From the IMG/VR virus record IMGVR_UViG_3300045242_000094, positions 1-40,983 of that record: a stretch of 40,983 bases of DNA; one strand, 5' to 3'. A program made the translations under genes and the position numbers. This document shows positions 1 through 7,725 of this stretch, in pieces; the stretch's first letter is position 1, and each line of letters opens with the position of its first letter. Origin of the DNA: a virus. Below the pieces are notes generated by a model. That model did no database searches. It worked only from the letters and a program-made list of their open reading frames with translations, and was not told the origin of the DNA.

Positions 1-127
1 GCCGGGGGGGGCGGCGTGGCGCGCCCCGAAATGGCTTCAAGGCGTTGGAACAGAGGCTGGCAGCAGCCGACGCCAGTCGAGGCACGACGATCGAGGCAAC
101 CGCCGAGGAAGTGGCGGAAATCCACGA
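1..127. repeat. Terminal direct repeat, left copy (circular closure)
   Basis: Bases 1-127 are identical to 40857-40983. The right copy continues an open frame (the DUF1376 gene) that carries on without a break into the left copy and stops at 173, so the contig closes as a circle of 40,856 bp. A 127-base overlap is a common k-mer size of short-read assemblers, so the repeat is probably an assembly overlap and not a biological terminal redundancy (inference). Confidence 0.95.
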
Positions 128-173
128 GTTTTCTACCAGACTCAGGCTCGTTGCGGGTGGCTCCAATGGCTGA
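1..173 (+). CDS. DUF1376-type replication protein (C-terminal part)
   Basis: Continuation of the gene that begins at 40280, read in the frame of codons starting at base 3, ending at TGA 171-173. This portion encodes the basic linker and a helical C-terminus (NGFKALEQRLAAADASRGT and following). The next gene starts at ATG 166 inside the last codons, so the two are translationally coupled. Confidence 0.75.
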   Translation, partial: RGGRRGAPRNGFKALEQRLAAADASRGTTIEATAEEVAEIHEFSTRLRLVAGGSNG

Positions 174-639
174 CCAACTCATCGTCCAGCGCTGGCTCAT
201 TCGCCTCGGACGCTTCAGCACGGCCAGGCTAAGCGAGGATGACGCTGTCGATTTTGTCGAGGAGTTCACCCCACTTCTCGCGCTTCGTTTTGGCGATGAG
301 GCGTTCACAAACGTCTCTCTGGAGTTCGTCGCGGCCGAATGTAAGTACCTCCCTACATACGGCGAACTCGTCGGATATTTACGGGACTGGAAGCGCCAAC
401 TCCCGGCCCCCTCTTATCCCGCGCTCAACGACAACGTGGCTGACATGGATGCGAAAAACCGACACTGGCTGAGCTACTACCAGCGCCGCGAGCGCGAGGG
501 CTTCACGCCGCTACGCGAGAAGGACGGGCGGCTGTCGCGCCCCGATGTGACCGACTGGCGCGAGCATACGCTCAGCCTACTGCACCAGCACGCGCCAGAC
601 GCATGGGCTTACCTGCACCGCGATGAGCACGCAGCATGA
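166..639 (+). CDS. Possible replicative helicase loader (G39P-like), early protein
   Basis: 157 residues from ATG 166, which overlaps the end of the DUF1376 gene by 8 bases. The frame is open further upstream, but that part is antisense-free coding of the previous gene in another frame, so ATG 166 is the likely start. The N-terminal half is helical, ending in PTYGELVGYLRDWKR, a pattern (aromatic/Pro followed by a short helix and W) seen in phage G39P-type helicase loaders. The C-terminal half is charged with several Trp/Tyr. Its position directly after a DUF1376 initiator fits a loader role. This is inference; no catalytic motif is expected or seen. Confidence 0.5.
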   Translation: MADQLIVQRWLIRLGRFSTARLSEDDAVDFVEEFTPLLALRFGDEAFTNVSLEFVAAECKYLPTYGELVGYLRDWKRQLPAPSYPALNDNVADMDAKNRHWLSYYQRREREGFTPLREKDGRLSRPDVTDWREHTLSLLHQHAPDAWAYLHRDEHAA

Positions 640-839
640 CCGCGCTGGCGACGTGGCCCCATGAGGCAGAGTTCCGGCGCCTGCTCCGTCAATGCTGCGA
701 CGGACAGGGCATTTCCGCGAGCGAGTTCGATCGCCTGCTCGAGATGACCCGTCACCCGCTACCGGACGCCGAGGCGCAGGCCGAACTGGTGGGCCTTGTC
801 CAGCTCATGCAGCGGGAATGCGTCGGGGCATGGTCATGA
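636..839 (+). CDS. Small hypothetical early protein
   Basis: 67 residues. ATG 636 overlaps the preceding TGA as ATGA, and its own stop overlaps the next ATG. The product is a small helical, slightly acidic protein (MTALATWPHEAEFRRLL...) with two Cys residues and no recognised domain. It belongs to the tight early operon between the replication proteins and the NusG-like gene. Confidence 0.65.
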   Translation: MTALATWPHEAEFRRLLRQCCDGQGISASEFDRLLEMTRHPLPDAEAQAELVGLVQLMQRECVGAWS

Positions 840-1048
840 CCCCCCGCCCGCTCCAGTGCTTCGAGCTGGCCAACCTGGTCGCCGAGGTCTCCCACGACCT
901 CCGCGGCTGCCATCCCAACGACGCTCTCGGCGTCGCCCAGTGGATCGCCACCAACGCCCTGCGCTGCTGGTCCCCCGAGGACCGCATCCCGCTCGCCGCC
1001 GAATGGTGCGACCACGTCATCTCCACCGTCCGTGAGTCCCTGGATTGA
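836..1048 (+). CDS. Small hypothetical early protein
   Basis: 70 residues from ATG 836, overlapping the previous stop as ATGA. The product starts MTPRPLQCFELANLVAEV and contains two Cys and two Trp residues in a helical context; no domain recognised. It is the last small gene before the NusG-like protein and ends at TGA 1046-1048. Confidence 0.6.
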   Translation: MTPRPLQCFELANLVAEVSHDLRGCHPNDALGVAQWIATNALRCWSPEDRIPLAAEWCDHVISTVRESLD

Positions 1049-1050
1049 TC

Positions 1051-1632
1051 ATGCCGCTTGACGCATCCGTGATGGCAGCCGTAGATACCGACAGCCGCTC
1101 ACAGCGCGTCCACGAGCGGTGCGGTAGCCGTTGGGGCGTGGCGCACACCCACCCGCAAGCCGAGCAATGGGCCCGCGCCAACCTGTTGCGACAGGGATAC
1201 GACGTCTGGTGGCTCACACGCCAAGCGCTGCGACGCGATCCAGTCACCCGCACCATGACGCGACGGGTCGACGTCCCGCTGTTCACCAGCTACATCTTCG
1301 TGGCAATACCACTGACCCAATGGGGGCCAATCTGCCACACACTCGGCATCAAGCGCCTGCTGATGAGCGGCGAGAAACCCTACACCCTCACAGAGGCCGC
1401 TCAGAGCGCGCTACAGGCCGTCGAGGCTCTGTCCGCCACTCACCCCCCAACCGACAGCTGGGCGGCGTGTGGGGTGCCTTGCAGCCTCGGCACGGGGGCG
1501 TTTAGAGGGCACGAGGGGGTGATCGTGGCGGTTGATGCTCGGAAGGGGACTGCCGACGTGGCGATGCTGATATTCGGGGAACTGCGGACGGTCAGCGTCG
1601 CGCTAAAATCGTTGCAAGAGCGTGGTAGCTAA
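1051..1632 (+). CDS. NusG/RfaH-like transcription antitermination protein
   Basis: 193 residues from ATG 1051 (a TTG at 1045 overlapping the previous stop is an alternative start). Residues 28 to about 107 match the NusG N-terminal (NGN) pattern: RWGVAHTHPQAEQWARANLLRQGY, a basic middle and the hydrophobic LFTSYIFVAI strand. Residues about 145-190 read as a KOW domain (FRGHEGVIVAVDARKGTADVAMLIFGELRTVSV). NusG-family proteins bind the RNA polymerase clamp and suppress pausing or termination. It lies at the end of the early operon just before the packaging genes, so it may drive late transcription through the many hairpins in the late region (inference). Confidence 0.8.
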   Translation: MPLDASVMAAVDTDSRSQRVHERCGSRWGVAHTHPQAEQWARANLLRQGYDVWWLTRQALRRDPVTRTMTRRVDVPLFTSYIFVAIPLTQWGPICHTLGIKRLLMSGEKPYTLTEAAQSALQAVEALSATHPPTDSWAACGVPCSLGTGAFRGHEGVIVAVDARKGTADVAMLIFGELRTVSVALKSLQERGS

Positions 1633-1672
1633 GTCATTGATATGACATTCGAAAAACAATCGGCGTGAATCA

Positions 1673-2056
1673 ATGGCTGGCAAGGGCGGCTACATTCCAG
1701 GCTCAGGGCGCAAGCCTGGTATACCAAACAAGCTCAATCGCGACATCAAGGAGATGATCGTCGGCGCGTTGGAAGACGTCGGTGGACGCGCCTATCTCAG
1801 GGACTGCGCCATCTCTCACCCAGTCGCATTCCTCGGCCTCGTCGGCAAAGTGCTGCCGCTTCAGATCGCCAGCCAGGACGGCTCAACCATCGGGTTCGAC
1901 TTCCAGTGGGCAAGCGCAGCAGGGGGCGATGAAACACGCCACCAGGCCCTCTCGCACTCACCCAACGCTACTGTCGCTACGATCGACGCTGAGCCACTGG
2001 AGCCCGAGCAGCCTCTCGAGACGCAACCACAGCGCGTAAACCCGAAACGACGATAA
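1673..2056 (+). CDS. Putative small terminase subunit / DUF5681-like protein
   Basis: 127 residues from ATG 1673. The N-terminus (MAGKGGYIPGSGRKPGIPNKLNRDIKEMI) carries the GRKPGxPNK basic motif common at the start of phage small-terminase-like proteins, followed by a predicted helical DNA-binding part ending in PVAFLGLVGKVLPLQ. The last third is disordered and rich in Glu/Pro/Gln. It precedes the large terminase after a short noncoding region. No clear Shine-Dalgarno is visible upstream. Role by context and motif, not by structure. Confidence 0.65.
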   Translation: MAGKGGYIPGSGRKPGIPNKLNRDIKEMIVGALEDVGGRAYLRDCAISHPVAFLGLVGKVLPLQIASQDGSTIGFDFQWASAAGGDETRHQALSHSPNATVATIDAEPLEPEQPLETQPQRVNPKRR

Positions 2057-2306
2057 CTGGCGGACATGCGTTATCACGTCCACAAAGGGATATTATCGGA
2101 CGTAATAACAGCACAACTACGGGTAGCATTTTGCAACTCTAGGTTGCATCAATACGGTAGGGTTACGTGTGTGGAAAACCACGTCGGCCAGCGCCTCGAC
2201 CCCCCCGGGGCATGGGCACTTCCGTTTCCACCCGGCCGCATGTGTCCTCACCCACCCCTACTGTCACCCTGTTTCCCCGTATCTACATTCAGACATACGG
2301 TGCGAT
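2057..2306. promoter_or_regulatory. Noncoding regulatory region with nested inverted repeats
   Basis: No convincing gene covers these bases. They hold an 11-bp imperfect inverted repeat (2071-2081 with 2098-2108, core ACGTCC/GGACGT), a perfect 6-bp repeat TGCAAC/GTTGCA (2132-2137 with 2143-2148), and an ACGGTAG element (2153-2159) that recurs inverted near 2528-2534 and directly near 2599-2605. This looks like an operator or terminator zone ahead of the packaging genes. No promoter could be assigned with confidence. Confidence 0.45.
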
Positions 2307-2507
2307 ATGCGAGAAAGCCTCAGCGTGGTTTTACCCAACCCTGGCGAGCGAGTTGTTACGCTTGTGATGAAGTGTGGAAATGCCAGGAAAGCGCGTTTGG
2401 TTGCGGACATGATAAACAGCGAGTTGCTGGATCGCGGTGAGGTTACGTTGAGCGTAGATAGCGGGCTGCGGCTGGCGCCCACCGGCACCCCGATCGCCTC
2501 TCTCTAA
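2307..2507 (+). CDS. Small hypothetical protein
   Basis: 66 residues from ATG 2307 (MRESLSVVLPNPGERVV...). The sequence has a regular hydrophobic pattern (VVTLVMKCGNARKARLVADMINSELLDRGEVTLSV) that looks like a small alpha/beta protein, unlike the overlapping frames, which are low complexity. No good ribosome binding site is seen. It is bracketed by copies of an ACGGTAG-containing element. A gene is likely but not certain, and the function is unknown. Confidence 0.4.
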   Translation: MRESLSVVLPNPGERVVTLVMKCGNARKARLVADMINSELLDRGEVTLSVDSGLRLAPTGTPIASL

Positions 2508-2614
2508 ATCCTGGGGCGCGGCAAAACTACCGTAGATGCAAACCCATATTCTGAGAGCGCGCTATGAAGCGGCATCACCTCCCTGACCCAACCGCAACAC
2601 GGTAGTGTGGTCGC

Positions 2615-4240
2615 ATGAAGCCACGCGGCAAACCGCAAGGGGGGCGATCCAAGGCCTTCCAGGCCCAGTTGGCGGCGTTCAAGGCGGGGTTGGCGCCTGG
2701 CACGCTTCCGACGCCTGCAGGGGGCGTGCAGCACAAGGCGAAAGCGGCGCCTGAGGCCCGCAAACGGGCTAGACCGACCGCCCGCCACGCGGTCCCACGG
2801 CCTGCTAGACCCAAGACGCCCCCACCACAGCCCGCTAAGGCGACCACAGAGGCCGTCCAGAATGCCCTGCCCGAACAGGCGGCCGCGCCACAGGCGCCTC
2901 CACAGCCCCCGTCGAAGCCGCGGCAGACGATCAGCATCCCGTTTGCGCCTCGGCCGTGGCAGATTCCGCTGATTGATGACCCGGCGAAGCGGATTGTGGC
3001 GGTGGTGCATCGCCGGGCTGGCAAGAGCACTGCGCTGATGTGGCGCGGGCTCAAGAGGTGCCTGACGGAAGTCAAATGGCCCAATCCGCGCGTTGTCCAC
3101 ATCCTGCCGTTTGGCGTGCAGTGGCAGAGGACTGGATTGTGGGATGATTTGGTGCGTGCGGCGGACGCGATACCGGGTGCATCTGTCCGCAGAAGCGAAA
3201 TGTCGGTGAAGCTGCCCAACGGGGGCACGTATCAGTGTGGTGGTGCGGACAATCAGGATGTGTGGCGTGGTGGCGGGGCGATTGAGTGCATCATTGATGA
3301 GTTTGATGATACGCCGCCCAGCATGGTCCCGCTGGTTATTGAGCCGATGTTGGCGGACAGGAATGGGACATTAGTCAGATCCGGCACGCCGAAGGGGAAT
3401 GGGCTGCTCGAGGCCGCCTACAATCGAGCGACAACGACACCCGGCTATTCGGCATACTTGCTGGACTATAGGAAGACGGATGCGCTGACGCCTGAGGCGA
3501 TTGAGCGCCTGCGCACTGAGATGACCGAGGAAGAGTTCGCGCAGGAATTAGAATGCAGCTTTGCGAGCCCGAACAGCGGCAGCTACTACGGCAGGGCGAT
3601 GGACGGACTGTTAAGAGATGGCCGCATCACCAATGTGCCGCATGATCCAAGCCTCAAAGTTTGGACGGCGTGGGATTTGGGTGTGCATGACAGCACGGCC
3701 ATTTGGTTCGCGCAGATAACGAAATCAGGTGAGTGGCGTATTATCGACTACATCGAGGATAGTGGCGCCGGGCTGGATCACTACGCCGGCCTCCTCCAAT
3801 CCCGGCCGTATGTCTATGAGAAGCATCTATTGCCGCATGATGCGAAGGTGAAGGAACTGGGGTCAGGGAAATCCCGTACCGAGACGATGCACGGGCTGGG
3901 GATCAGGCCGACACGGGTCATCAAGGCGCACAGTGTGGCGGATGGCATCAATGCCGTGCGGATGATACTGCCGAAGGCGTGGTTTGATGCGACGAAGTGC
4001 GCCCGGGGCATTCATGCGCTGCGACACTATAAGCGCGAGTGGAATGAGCAGGCGCAGGCGTGGCGGGCAAGCCCGGTGCATGATCACGCGAGCCATGGAT
4101 CTGATGCCATGCGGTATCTGTGCCTCGGCGTGCGCGAGGAGGGGGCCAGCGTCGGATCTAATATCATCCGCAACCAGTTTGGGGCACCAAGAGTTATGCA
4201 GCAGGGGCACGGTGCGGATACGGGTTGGATGAGCGTGTGA
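2615..4240 (+). CDS. Terminase large subunit
   Basis: 541 residues. After a long Ala/Pro/Lys-rich N-terminal extension (about 105 residues, probably disordered) comes the packaging ATPase: Walker A HRRAGKST at about 132-139 and Walker B IIDEFDD at about 226-232. The C-terminal RNase H-like nuclease starts around residue 345 (AWDLGVHDSTAIWFAQ, first acidic residue visible), with a late HDHASHGSDAMRY motif near the end. It powers DNA translocation into the prohead through the portal and cuts genome ends. The N-terminal extension is longer than usual for the family. It overlaps the next gene by TGATG. Confidence 0.95.
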   Translation: MKPRGKPQGGRSKAFQAQLAAFKAGLAPGTLPTPAGGVQHKAKAAPEARKRARPTARHAVPRPARPKTPPPQPAKATTEAVQNALPEQAAAPQAPPQPPSKPRQTISIPFAPRPWQIPLIDDPAKRIVAVVHRRAGKSTALMWRGLKRCLTEVKWPNPRVVHILPFGVQWQRTGLWDDLVRAADAIPGASVRRSEMSVKLPNGGTYQCGGADNQDVWRGGGAIECIIDEFDDTPPSMVPLVIEPMLADRNGTLVRSGTPKGNGLLEAAYNRATTTPGYSAYLLDYRKTDALTPEAIERLRTEMTEEEFAQELECSFASPNSGSYYGRAMDGLLRDGRITNVPHDPSLKVWTAWDLGVHDSTAIWFAQITKSGEWRIIDYIEDSGAGLDHYAGLLQSRPYVYEKHLLPHDAKVKELGSGKSRTETMHGLGIRPTRVIKAHSVADGINAVRMILPKAWFDATKCARGIHALRHYKREWNEQAQAWRASPVHDHASHGSDAMRYLCLGVREEGASVGSNIIRNQFGAPRVMQQGHGADTGWMSV

Positions 4241-4503
4241 TGCGCAAGCCGACCGACGCGGAGCTCATCGCGGCAGGCTGGAAGTCGCCGCCGGCCGTAT
4301 CGCCGCCTCCGCTGGCTGGATTGCTAGAGGAACTGCGCGCTGCTGAGTTGGAAGACGGCCCTGGATGCTGGACGATGTTCGGCCCTGACTGTGATGCCGT
4401 GCTACGAGAGGCGCTTAAGCATCAGCCGGAGCTGCATCTGCGCCGCAAGGTGACCAAGCGCGACGGTGAAATGTGGGGAATAGCCTCAACACCGGGTGGA
4501 TGA
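4240..4503 (+). CDS. Small hypothetical protein downstream of terminase
   Basis: 87 residues from ATG 4240, which shares a base with the terminase stop (TGATG); an in-frame ATG at 4225 inside terL is less likely. The product starts MRKPTDAELIAAGWKSPP and includes an acidic ELEDGPGCWTMFGPDCDAVLREAL segment. No domain recognised. Confidence 0.6.
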   Translation: MRKPTDAELIAAGWKSPPAVSPPPLAGLLEELRAAELEDGPGCWTMFGPDCDAVLREALKHQPELHLRRKVTKRDGEMWGIASTPGG

Positions 4504-4535
4504 GCATCTAACAACGATCGCAGGGGGACAATGCC

Positions 4536-5015
4536 ATGAGCCATAGCAGCCACAAGAATGACACGCAGGCGCACACAGCCTCCACACAGGCCACACCGAA
4601 GGCCGACGCCAAAGCCGGCACCAAGGGCGCATCCACGCGCAGCGCGGCGGACGACCAGCTGCGGCTGTTGCTGCTGCTCGCCACCGACTGGCTCAACGGT
4701 GACCGCACCCACAGCGCCGAGATTGCGACGCTGACGGCAAGCCTGGCCGGCGCACAGGGCGCACCGGTCAATGTCGATGTGCCGTACGTGTCGCAAACTG
4801 GCGCGACGCTGTTCTGCACGATGGGGAACTGGTCGGGCGAGCCCGTCAGCTACGTGTACGACTGGCATATGGACGGGGTGTCCAACGGGGGCGCCCAGCC
4901 GACGTATGCCGTGCAGCTGGATGACGTGGGCAAGAGCGCGACGTGCGCCGTCACGGCCACCAACGCGCTGGGCAGCACGGCGGCGCCGATGAGTAATGCT
5001 GTGACGGTCGCCTGA
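4536..5015 (+). CDS. Ig-like-fold protein, probable virion decoration or accessory protein
   Basis: 159 residues from ATG 4536 with a purine-rich ribosome binding site (AGGGGGA). The N-terminal 45 residues are polar and low complexity (His, Thr, Ala, Lys), followed by a Leu-rich helix. Residues about 78-158 have the strand pattern of a bacterial/phage Ig-like domain: VPYVSQTGATLFCTMGNW, a tyrosine corner YVYDWHMDG, and the closing TNALGSTAAPMSNAVTV. Such domains commonly decorate phage virions and bind weakly to cell surfaces. The assignment to the virion is inference. Confidence 0.6.
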   Translation: MSHSSHKNDTQAHTASTQATPKADAKAGTKGASTRSAADDQLRLLLLLATDWLNGDRTHSAEIATLTASLAGAQGAPVNVDVPYVSQTGATLFCTMGNWSGEPVSYVYDWHMDGVSNGGAQPTYAVQLDDVGKSATCAVTATNALGSTAAPMSNAVTVA

Positions 5016-5043
5016 TAACCCCTCCGTCCGGAGGACCGCAGCG

Positions 5044-5232
5044 ATGCCCATAGGCTTCATCTACTGGCTGATCATGCTGTTGGCCGTCGTGTTCTACCTC
5101 GCCGGCTACTGGGGGCCTTACGCGAACAACCCGAATTTTGGGCGGTTCAACGGTGTCTGGCTGTTCGTGTTGTTGTTTATCTTGGGGTGGGCGGTATTCG
5201 GCTTCGCAATCCAGGGGCCGGGTATCCGATGA
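5044..5232 (+). CDS. Small two-helix membrane protein
   Basis: 62 residues from ATG 5044, with a strong ribosome binding site (CCGGAGGA). Two hydrophobic helices, about residues 4-24 (FIYWLIMLLAVVFYLAGYW) and 39-58 (WLFVLLFILGWAVFGFAI), are joined by a polar loop. It is translationally coupled to the next gene. Together with the neighbouring membrane proteins it is a candidate holin-type protein, but nothing in the sequence proves a lysis role. Confidence 0.7.
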   Translation: MPIGFIYWLIMLLAVVFYLAGYWGPYANNPNFGRFNGVWLFVLLFILGWAVFGFAIQGPGIR

Positions 5233-5411
5233 GCTTGGTCCTCATCATCCTGGTCGTGCTGATCCTGTTCGGAGGTCTGGGCGGCGGGTGGTATGGCTAC
5301 CGTGGTGGCGCGTATGGACCTGGGGGTTTTGGCGGCATCGGCCTCGTGGTGATCCTGCTGATTGTGCTGCTGCTGTTCTCGGGCGTCGGCGGCTGGCGGG
5401 GGCCGTGGTGA
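5229..5411 (+). CDS. DUF3309-like small membrane protein
   Basis: 60 residues from ATG 5229, overlapping the previous stop as ATGA. Two hydrophobic stretches (MSLVLIILVVLILFGGLGGG and GIGLVVILLIVLLLFSGVGG) flank a Gly/Tyr-rich loop (WYGYRGGAYGPGGFGG), the organisation of the DUF3309 family, which is widespread in alphaproteobacteria and their phages and of unknown function. The stop overlaps the start of the methyltransferase gene. Confidence 0.7.
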   Translation: MSLVLIILVVLILFGGLGGGWYGYRGGAYGPGGFGGIGLVVILLIVLLLFSGVGGWRGPW

Positions 5412-6142
5412 TGCGCTGTGAGCGCATTGGCGATGCGACTCTGTATCTCGGCGATTGCCGTGAGGTGCTGCCGACGCTGAGTGGCATTGATGCGGTGGTG
5501 ACTGACCCGCCGTATGGCATCGGGTTCAAATACGAGAGCCATGTCGATGACCCTGTCACGTATCCTAGCTTTATCGGCCCGGTAGTTTCTGAGTGTTCGC
5601 GCCTGGTAGGGGTTGGCCCGTGTGTTTTTTGGCAAGGAATGCCGAATTGTGATCGCTGGCACACTTGGTTCCCGCCTGGCTTCCGCCTCTTCGCGGCATG
5701 CAAGGGGTTCGTTCAGTACCGTCCCACGCCCATCCAGTATGCCTGGGACCCGGTGGTTTTCTGGGGAATGCCGCGTGGTTATGCTGGCGTCGGTCGGAGA
5801 GATTGGCATCTCCAGTCGCTTGCCCCGTTTGGGGCCTATCGCGACCGCGTAGAGCATCCATCTCCCAAACCAATAGAGCAATCCGTCTATGTCGTTGAGA
5901 TGTTCACAGCCCTCGGTGACGCAATCCTTGACCCCTTCATGGGCAGCGGCACCACGGGCGTCGCTTGTGCTCGTCTTGGGCGTGGGTTTATCGGCATTGA
6001 GATTGAGCCGCGGTATTTCGACATAGCGTGTCGGCGGATAGAGCAGGCGCAGCGGCAACGTGATCTGTTCGTGCATACGCCAGTGCCAGAGCATCCCGTC
6101 GAGACGCAGATTGCCGACCTATTCGCGGAGGCCGCGGAGTGA
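5411..6142 (+). CDS. DNA methyltransferase (N6-adenine/N4-cytosine, beta-type motif order)
   Basis: 243 residues from ATG 5411. The catalytic motif DPPY is at residues 32-35 and the S-adenosylmethionine-binding motif DPFMGSGT at 174-181. Catalytic before AdoMet motif is the order of the beta class. DPPY makes adenine-N6 the more likely target. The length is normal for a solitary phage methyltransferase, and no restriction endonuclease lies beside it, so it probably protects phage DNA or alters regulation. The odd position among small membrane-protein genes suggests a moron-type accessory gene. Confidence 0.85.
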   Translation: MRCERIGDATLYLGDCREVLPTLSGIDAVVTDPPYGIGFKYESHVDDPVTYPSFIGPVVSECSRLVGVGPCVFWQGMPNCDRWHTWFPPGFRLFAACKGFVQYRPTPIQYAWDPVVFWGMPRGYAGVGRRDWHLQSLAPFGAYRDRVEHPSPKPIEQSVYVVEMFTALGDAILDPFMGSGTTGVACARLGRGFIGIEIEPRYFDIACRRIEQAQRQRDLFVHTPVPEHPVETQIADLFAEAAE

Positions 6143-6210
6143 GCCACGGGGCGCTGCTCGGCATCCTGGTGGCGGCGCTGGTCGTGCTGCTGATCACCGC
6201 TGTCACCTGA
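6139..6210 (+). CDS. Single-span membrane microprotein
   Basis: 23 residues from GTG 6139, overlapping the methyltransferase stop as GTGA. Almost the whole peptide is one hydrophobic helix (ALLGILVAALVVLLITAV). GTGA coupling recurs elsewhere in this genome (40280, 37656), which supports translation. Its function is unknown. Confidence 0.4.
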   Translation: MSHGALLGILVAALVVLLITAVT

Positions 6211-6329
6211 ACGTTGCACGACGACACCCCGGATAGCTGGTAGTGACGACATGCCACCGTGGCGCCGCGATACCATGACACCGCGCCACCATGAAACCAT
6301 TCTACCATATCAACACAGGGAGGCATTCA

Positions 6330-6833
6330 ATGGCACGGGTTCACGTCATGGGCGGGTATTTGAACGTCGAGGGGATGAGCGGCGGATATCCGGACCAAGG
6401 GCTGCCTGGATCGCCTGCCTATCCGGATCAGGGGCTCCCTGGTGATCAGCCTGGGATCGACAACGCGCTGCCGGAGCCACCGCCTGGCATCTGGCCGCCA
6501 CCGAGCCTTGGCAATCCCATCGTGCCGATTGGCCCCGACAACACATTGCCGGTGCAACCCGGCACCATCTGGCCATCGCCCGGACGCCCTGCGCGACCCG
6601 ACCAGGGACTGCCAGGAGGCGGTGGACACCCTGGTGGTGGGCCGATGCCCGGCAATCCGCCGCGGCCCGATCAGGGGCTTCCTAGCGGGCAGGGCGGGCA
6701 GATCGACAACGCGCTGCCCAGCAAGACGTTCTGGATGGTCGCGTATTGCCCATCGCTGGGGTGGCGGTTCATTGCCGTCGATCCGTCGCTGCGTCCGGGC
6801 ATGCCGCTGCCGCCGCACGCACAGCCGAAGTAA
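6330..6833 (+). CDS. Proline/glycine-rich PDQGLP-repeat protein
   Basis: 167 residues from ATG 6330 with ribosome binding site AGGGAGG. Most of it consists of short repeats built on PDQGLPG, DNALP and DNTLP (for example YPDQGLPGSPAYPDQGLPG and RPDQGLPSGQGGQIDNALP), followed by a compact ending KTFWMVAYCPSLGWRFIAVDPSLRPG. Proteins of this type recur in phages of proteobacteria, but I know of no defined function. A flexible virion or assembly accessory is possible (inference). Confidence 0.65.
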   Translation: MARVHVMGGYLNVEGMSGGYPDQGLPGSPAYPDQGLPGDQPGIDNALPEPPPGIWPPPSLGNPIVPIGPDNTLPVQPGTIWPSPGRPARPDQGLPGGGGHPGGGPMPGNPPRPDQGLPSGQGGQIDNALPSKTFWMVAYCPSLGWRFIAVDPSLRPGMPLPPHAQPK

Positions 6834-6835
6834 CC

Positions 6836-6967
6836 ATGCGCATCATCATGCGGCATTCCAGCGGCACGGTGTTCCAGCATACCGGCAACCTCTGGCAGAG
6901 GCTGCGGGACTGGCGCGAGTGGCGTTGGTGCTGGCGCAACGGATACCGGTTTGGCATCGATAGGTAA
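6836..6967 (+). CDS. Small basic Trp/Arg-rich protein
   Basis: 43 residues from ATG 6836, two bases after the previous stop. The product is very rich in Arg and Trp (LWQRLRDWREWRWCWRNGYRFG). Its stop overlaps the start of the next gene as TAATG. The coupled position supports a real gene; function unknown. Confidence 0.45.
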   Translation: MRIIMRHSSGTVFQHTGNLWQRLRDWREWRWCWRNGYRFGIDR

Positions 6968-7191
6968 TGTCTGGGGCGCCTCCGAACGGCACCAACGGCC
7001 ACACCACGGTCGTTCAGGCGGCGATCAAGCTTGGCGGGCAGGCTGCGCACACGCTCGGCCCCCAGTTCCTGGCGTTGATCATCGTGAACGGCTTGGCGCT
7101 CGGCTTCCTGTTCTGGTTCGTTGATGCGAGGGCGCGACACACTGCCGACGTACTCAATCAGTTGCTGTCGGCGTGTCTGACGAAGCAATGA
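6967..7191 (+). CDS. Single-span membrane protein, possible holin or spanin component
   Basis: 74 residues. ATG 6967 overlaps the previous TAA. A hydrophilic N-terminus is followed by one membrane helix, about residues 34-53 (FLALIIVNGLALGFLFWFV), and a short helical tail. The size and topology fit small phage lysis or membrane proteins, but no endolysin sits nearby, so the role is open. The leftward genes start immediately beyond it. Confidence 0.55.
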   Translation: MSGAPPNGTNGHTTVVQAAIKLGGQAAHTLGPQFLALIIVNGLALGFLFWFVDARARHTADVLNQLLSACLTKQ

Positions 7192-7239
7192 CCCAAGCTG
7201 AGAGGCGCGTCCCTGTGGATCACTGGCCATTGCCGCCTC

Positions 7240-7503
7240 CTACTCATCAACCTGCCCCTCATGCCAAGCGTTCACGGCGGCAATCGCAGCCTGTCGCCGC
7301 GTCATCTCGGGCGGGTCTGGCGGCTCCGTGCCACCGCAGCATGTGCAGCGACCCAGAAGGTGGTTCAGACCGCCAATGACCAGCCGTTGTCGGCAGGCTC
7401 GGTGGTAGTAACGCTCCGTCAAACCGTCCCCGTCGATGTGCGGGATCATTTCGGGGCGACCGGCGGTGATCTCCTCGTCGCAGTGCGCGCAGATCAAGCT
7501 CAT
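7240..7503 (-). CDS. Small zinc-binding (Cys-rich) protein
   Basis: 87 residues read leftward from ATG at 7503 with an AGGGA ribosome binding site. Two probable zinc knuckles are visible: ICAHCDEEI with the later YHRACRQR, and GRCTCCGG. The ending is helical (EMTRRQAAIAAVNAWHEGQ). It follows the 7513-7725 gene by 9 bases in a two-gene leftward operon inserted in the rightward late region. The function is unknown; small zinc proteins of this kind are common in phage accessory loci. Confidence 0.65.
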   Translation of the reverse strand: MSLICAHCDEEITAGRPEMIPHIDGDGLTERYYHRACRQRLVIGGLNHLLGRCTCCGGTEPPDPPEMTRRQAAIAAVNAWHEGQVDE

Positions 7504-7512
7504 GGCACGTCC

Positions 7513-7725
7513 CTACTCTTCAACCTGCTCCTCGAAGCGTCCATCCCCGAACTCAACATCCCACCGTGCCCATAGCTTTCCGTCGGCACCACGATAGATG
7601 ACGAGTGTGTCTTGCTCCATTGGGTGTGGGCGGTTTCTGTCGGCGGCCTGTAGTTCCGCCCGACCGATCTCCTCGTACACCGTGCCGCGTAGCCTATGGC
7701 GCCATTTGCGGCTGGTTGTGGCCAT
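7513..7725 (-). CDS. DUF1653-like small protein
   Basis: 70 residues read leftward from ATG at 7725. The start is fixed by a strong ribosome binding site (AGGGGAGGGG) directly upstream; the open frame extends further but lacks such a site. The sequence (YEEIGRAELQAADRNR ... DTLVIYRGADGKLWARWDVEFGDGRFEE) resembles the small DUF1653-type or related beta-rich proteins found in phages, in which a strand with LVIYRG and a WARP-like turn are typical. Function unknown. Confidence 0.65.
   Translation of the reverse strand: MATTSRKWRHRLRGTVYEEIGRAELQAADRNRPHPMEQDTLVIYRGADGKLWARWDVEFGDGRFEEQVEE

Noticed and set aside
5297-6094. 265-codon leftward ORF opposite the methyltransferase
   Set aside because: Antisense to a gene with intact catalytic motifs; composition typical of shadow frames.
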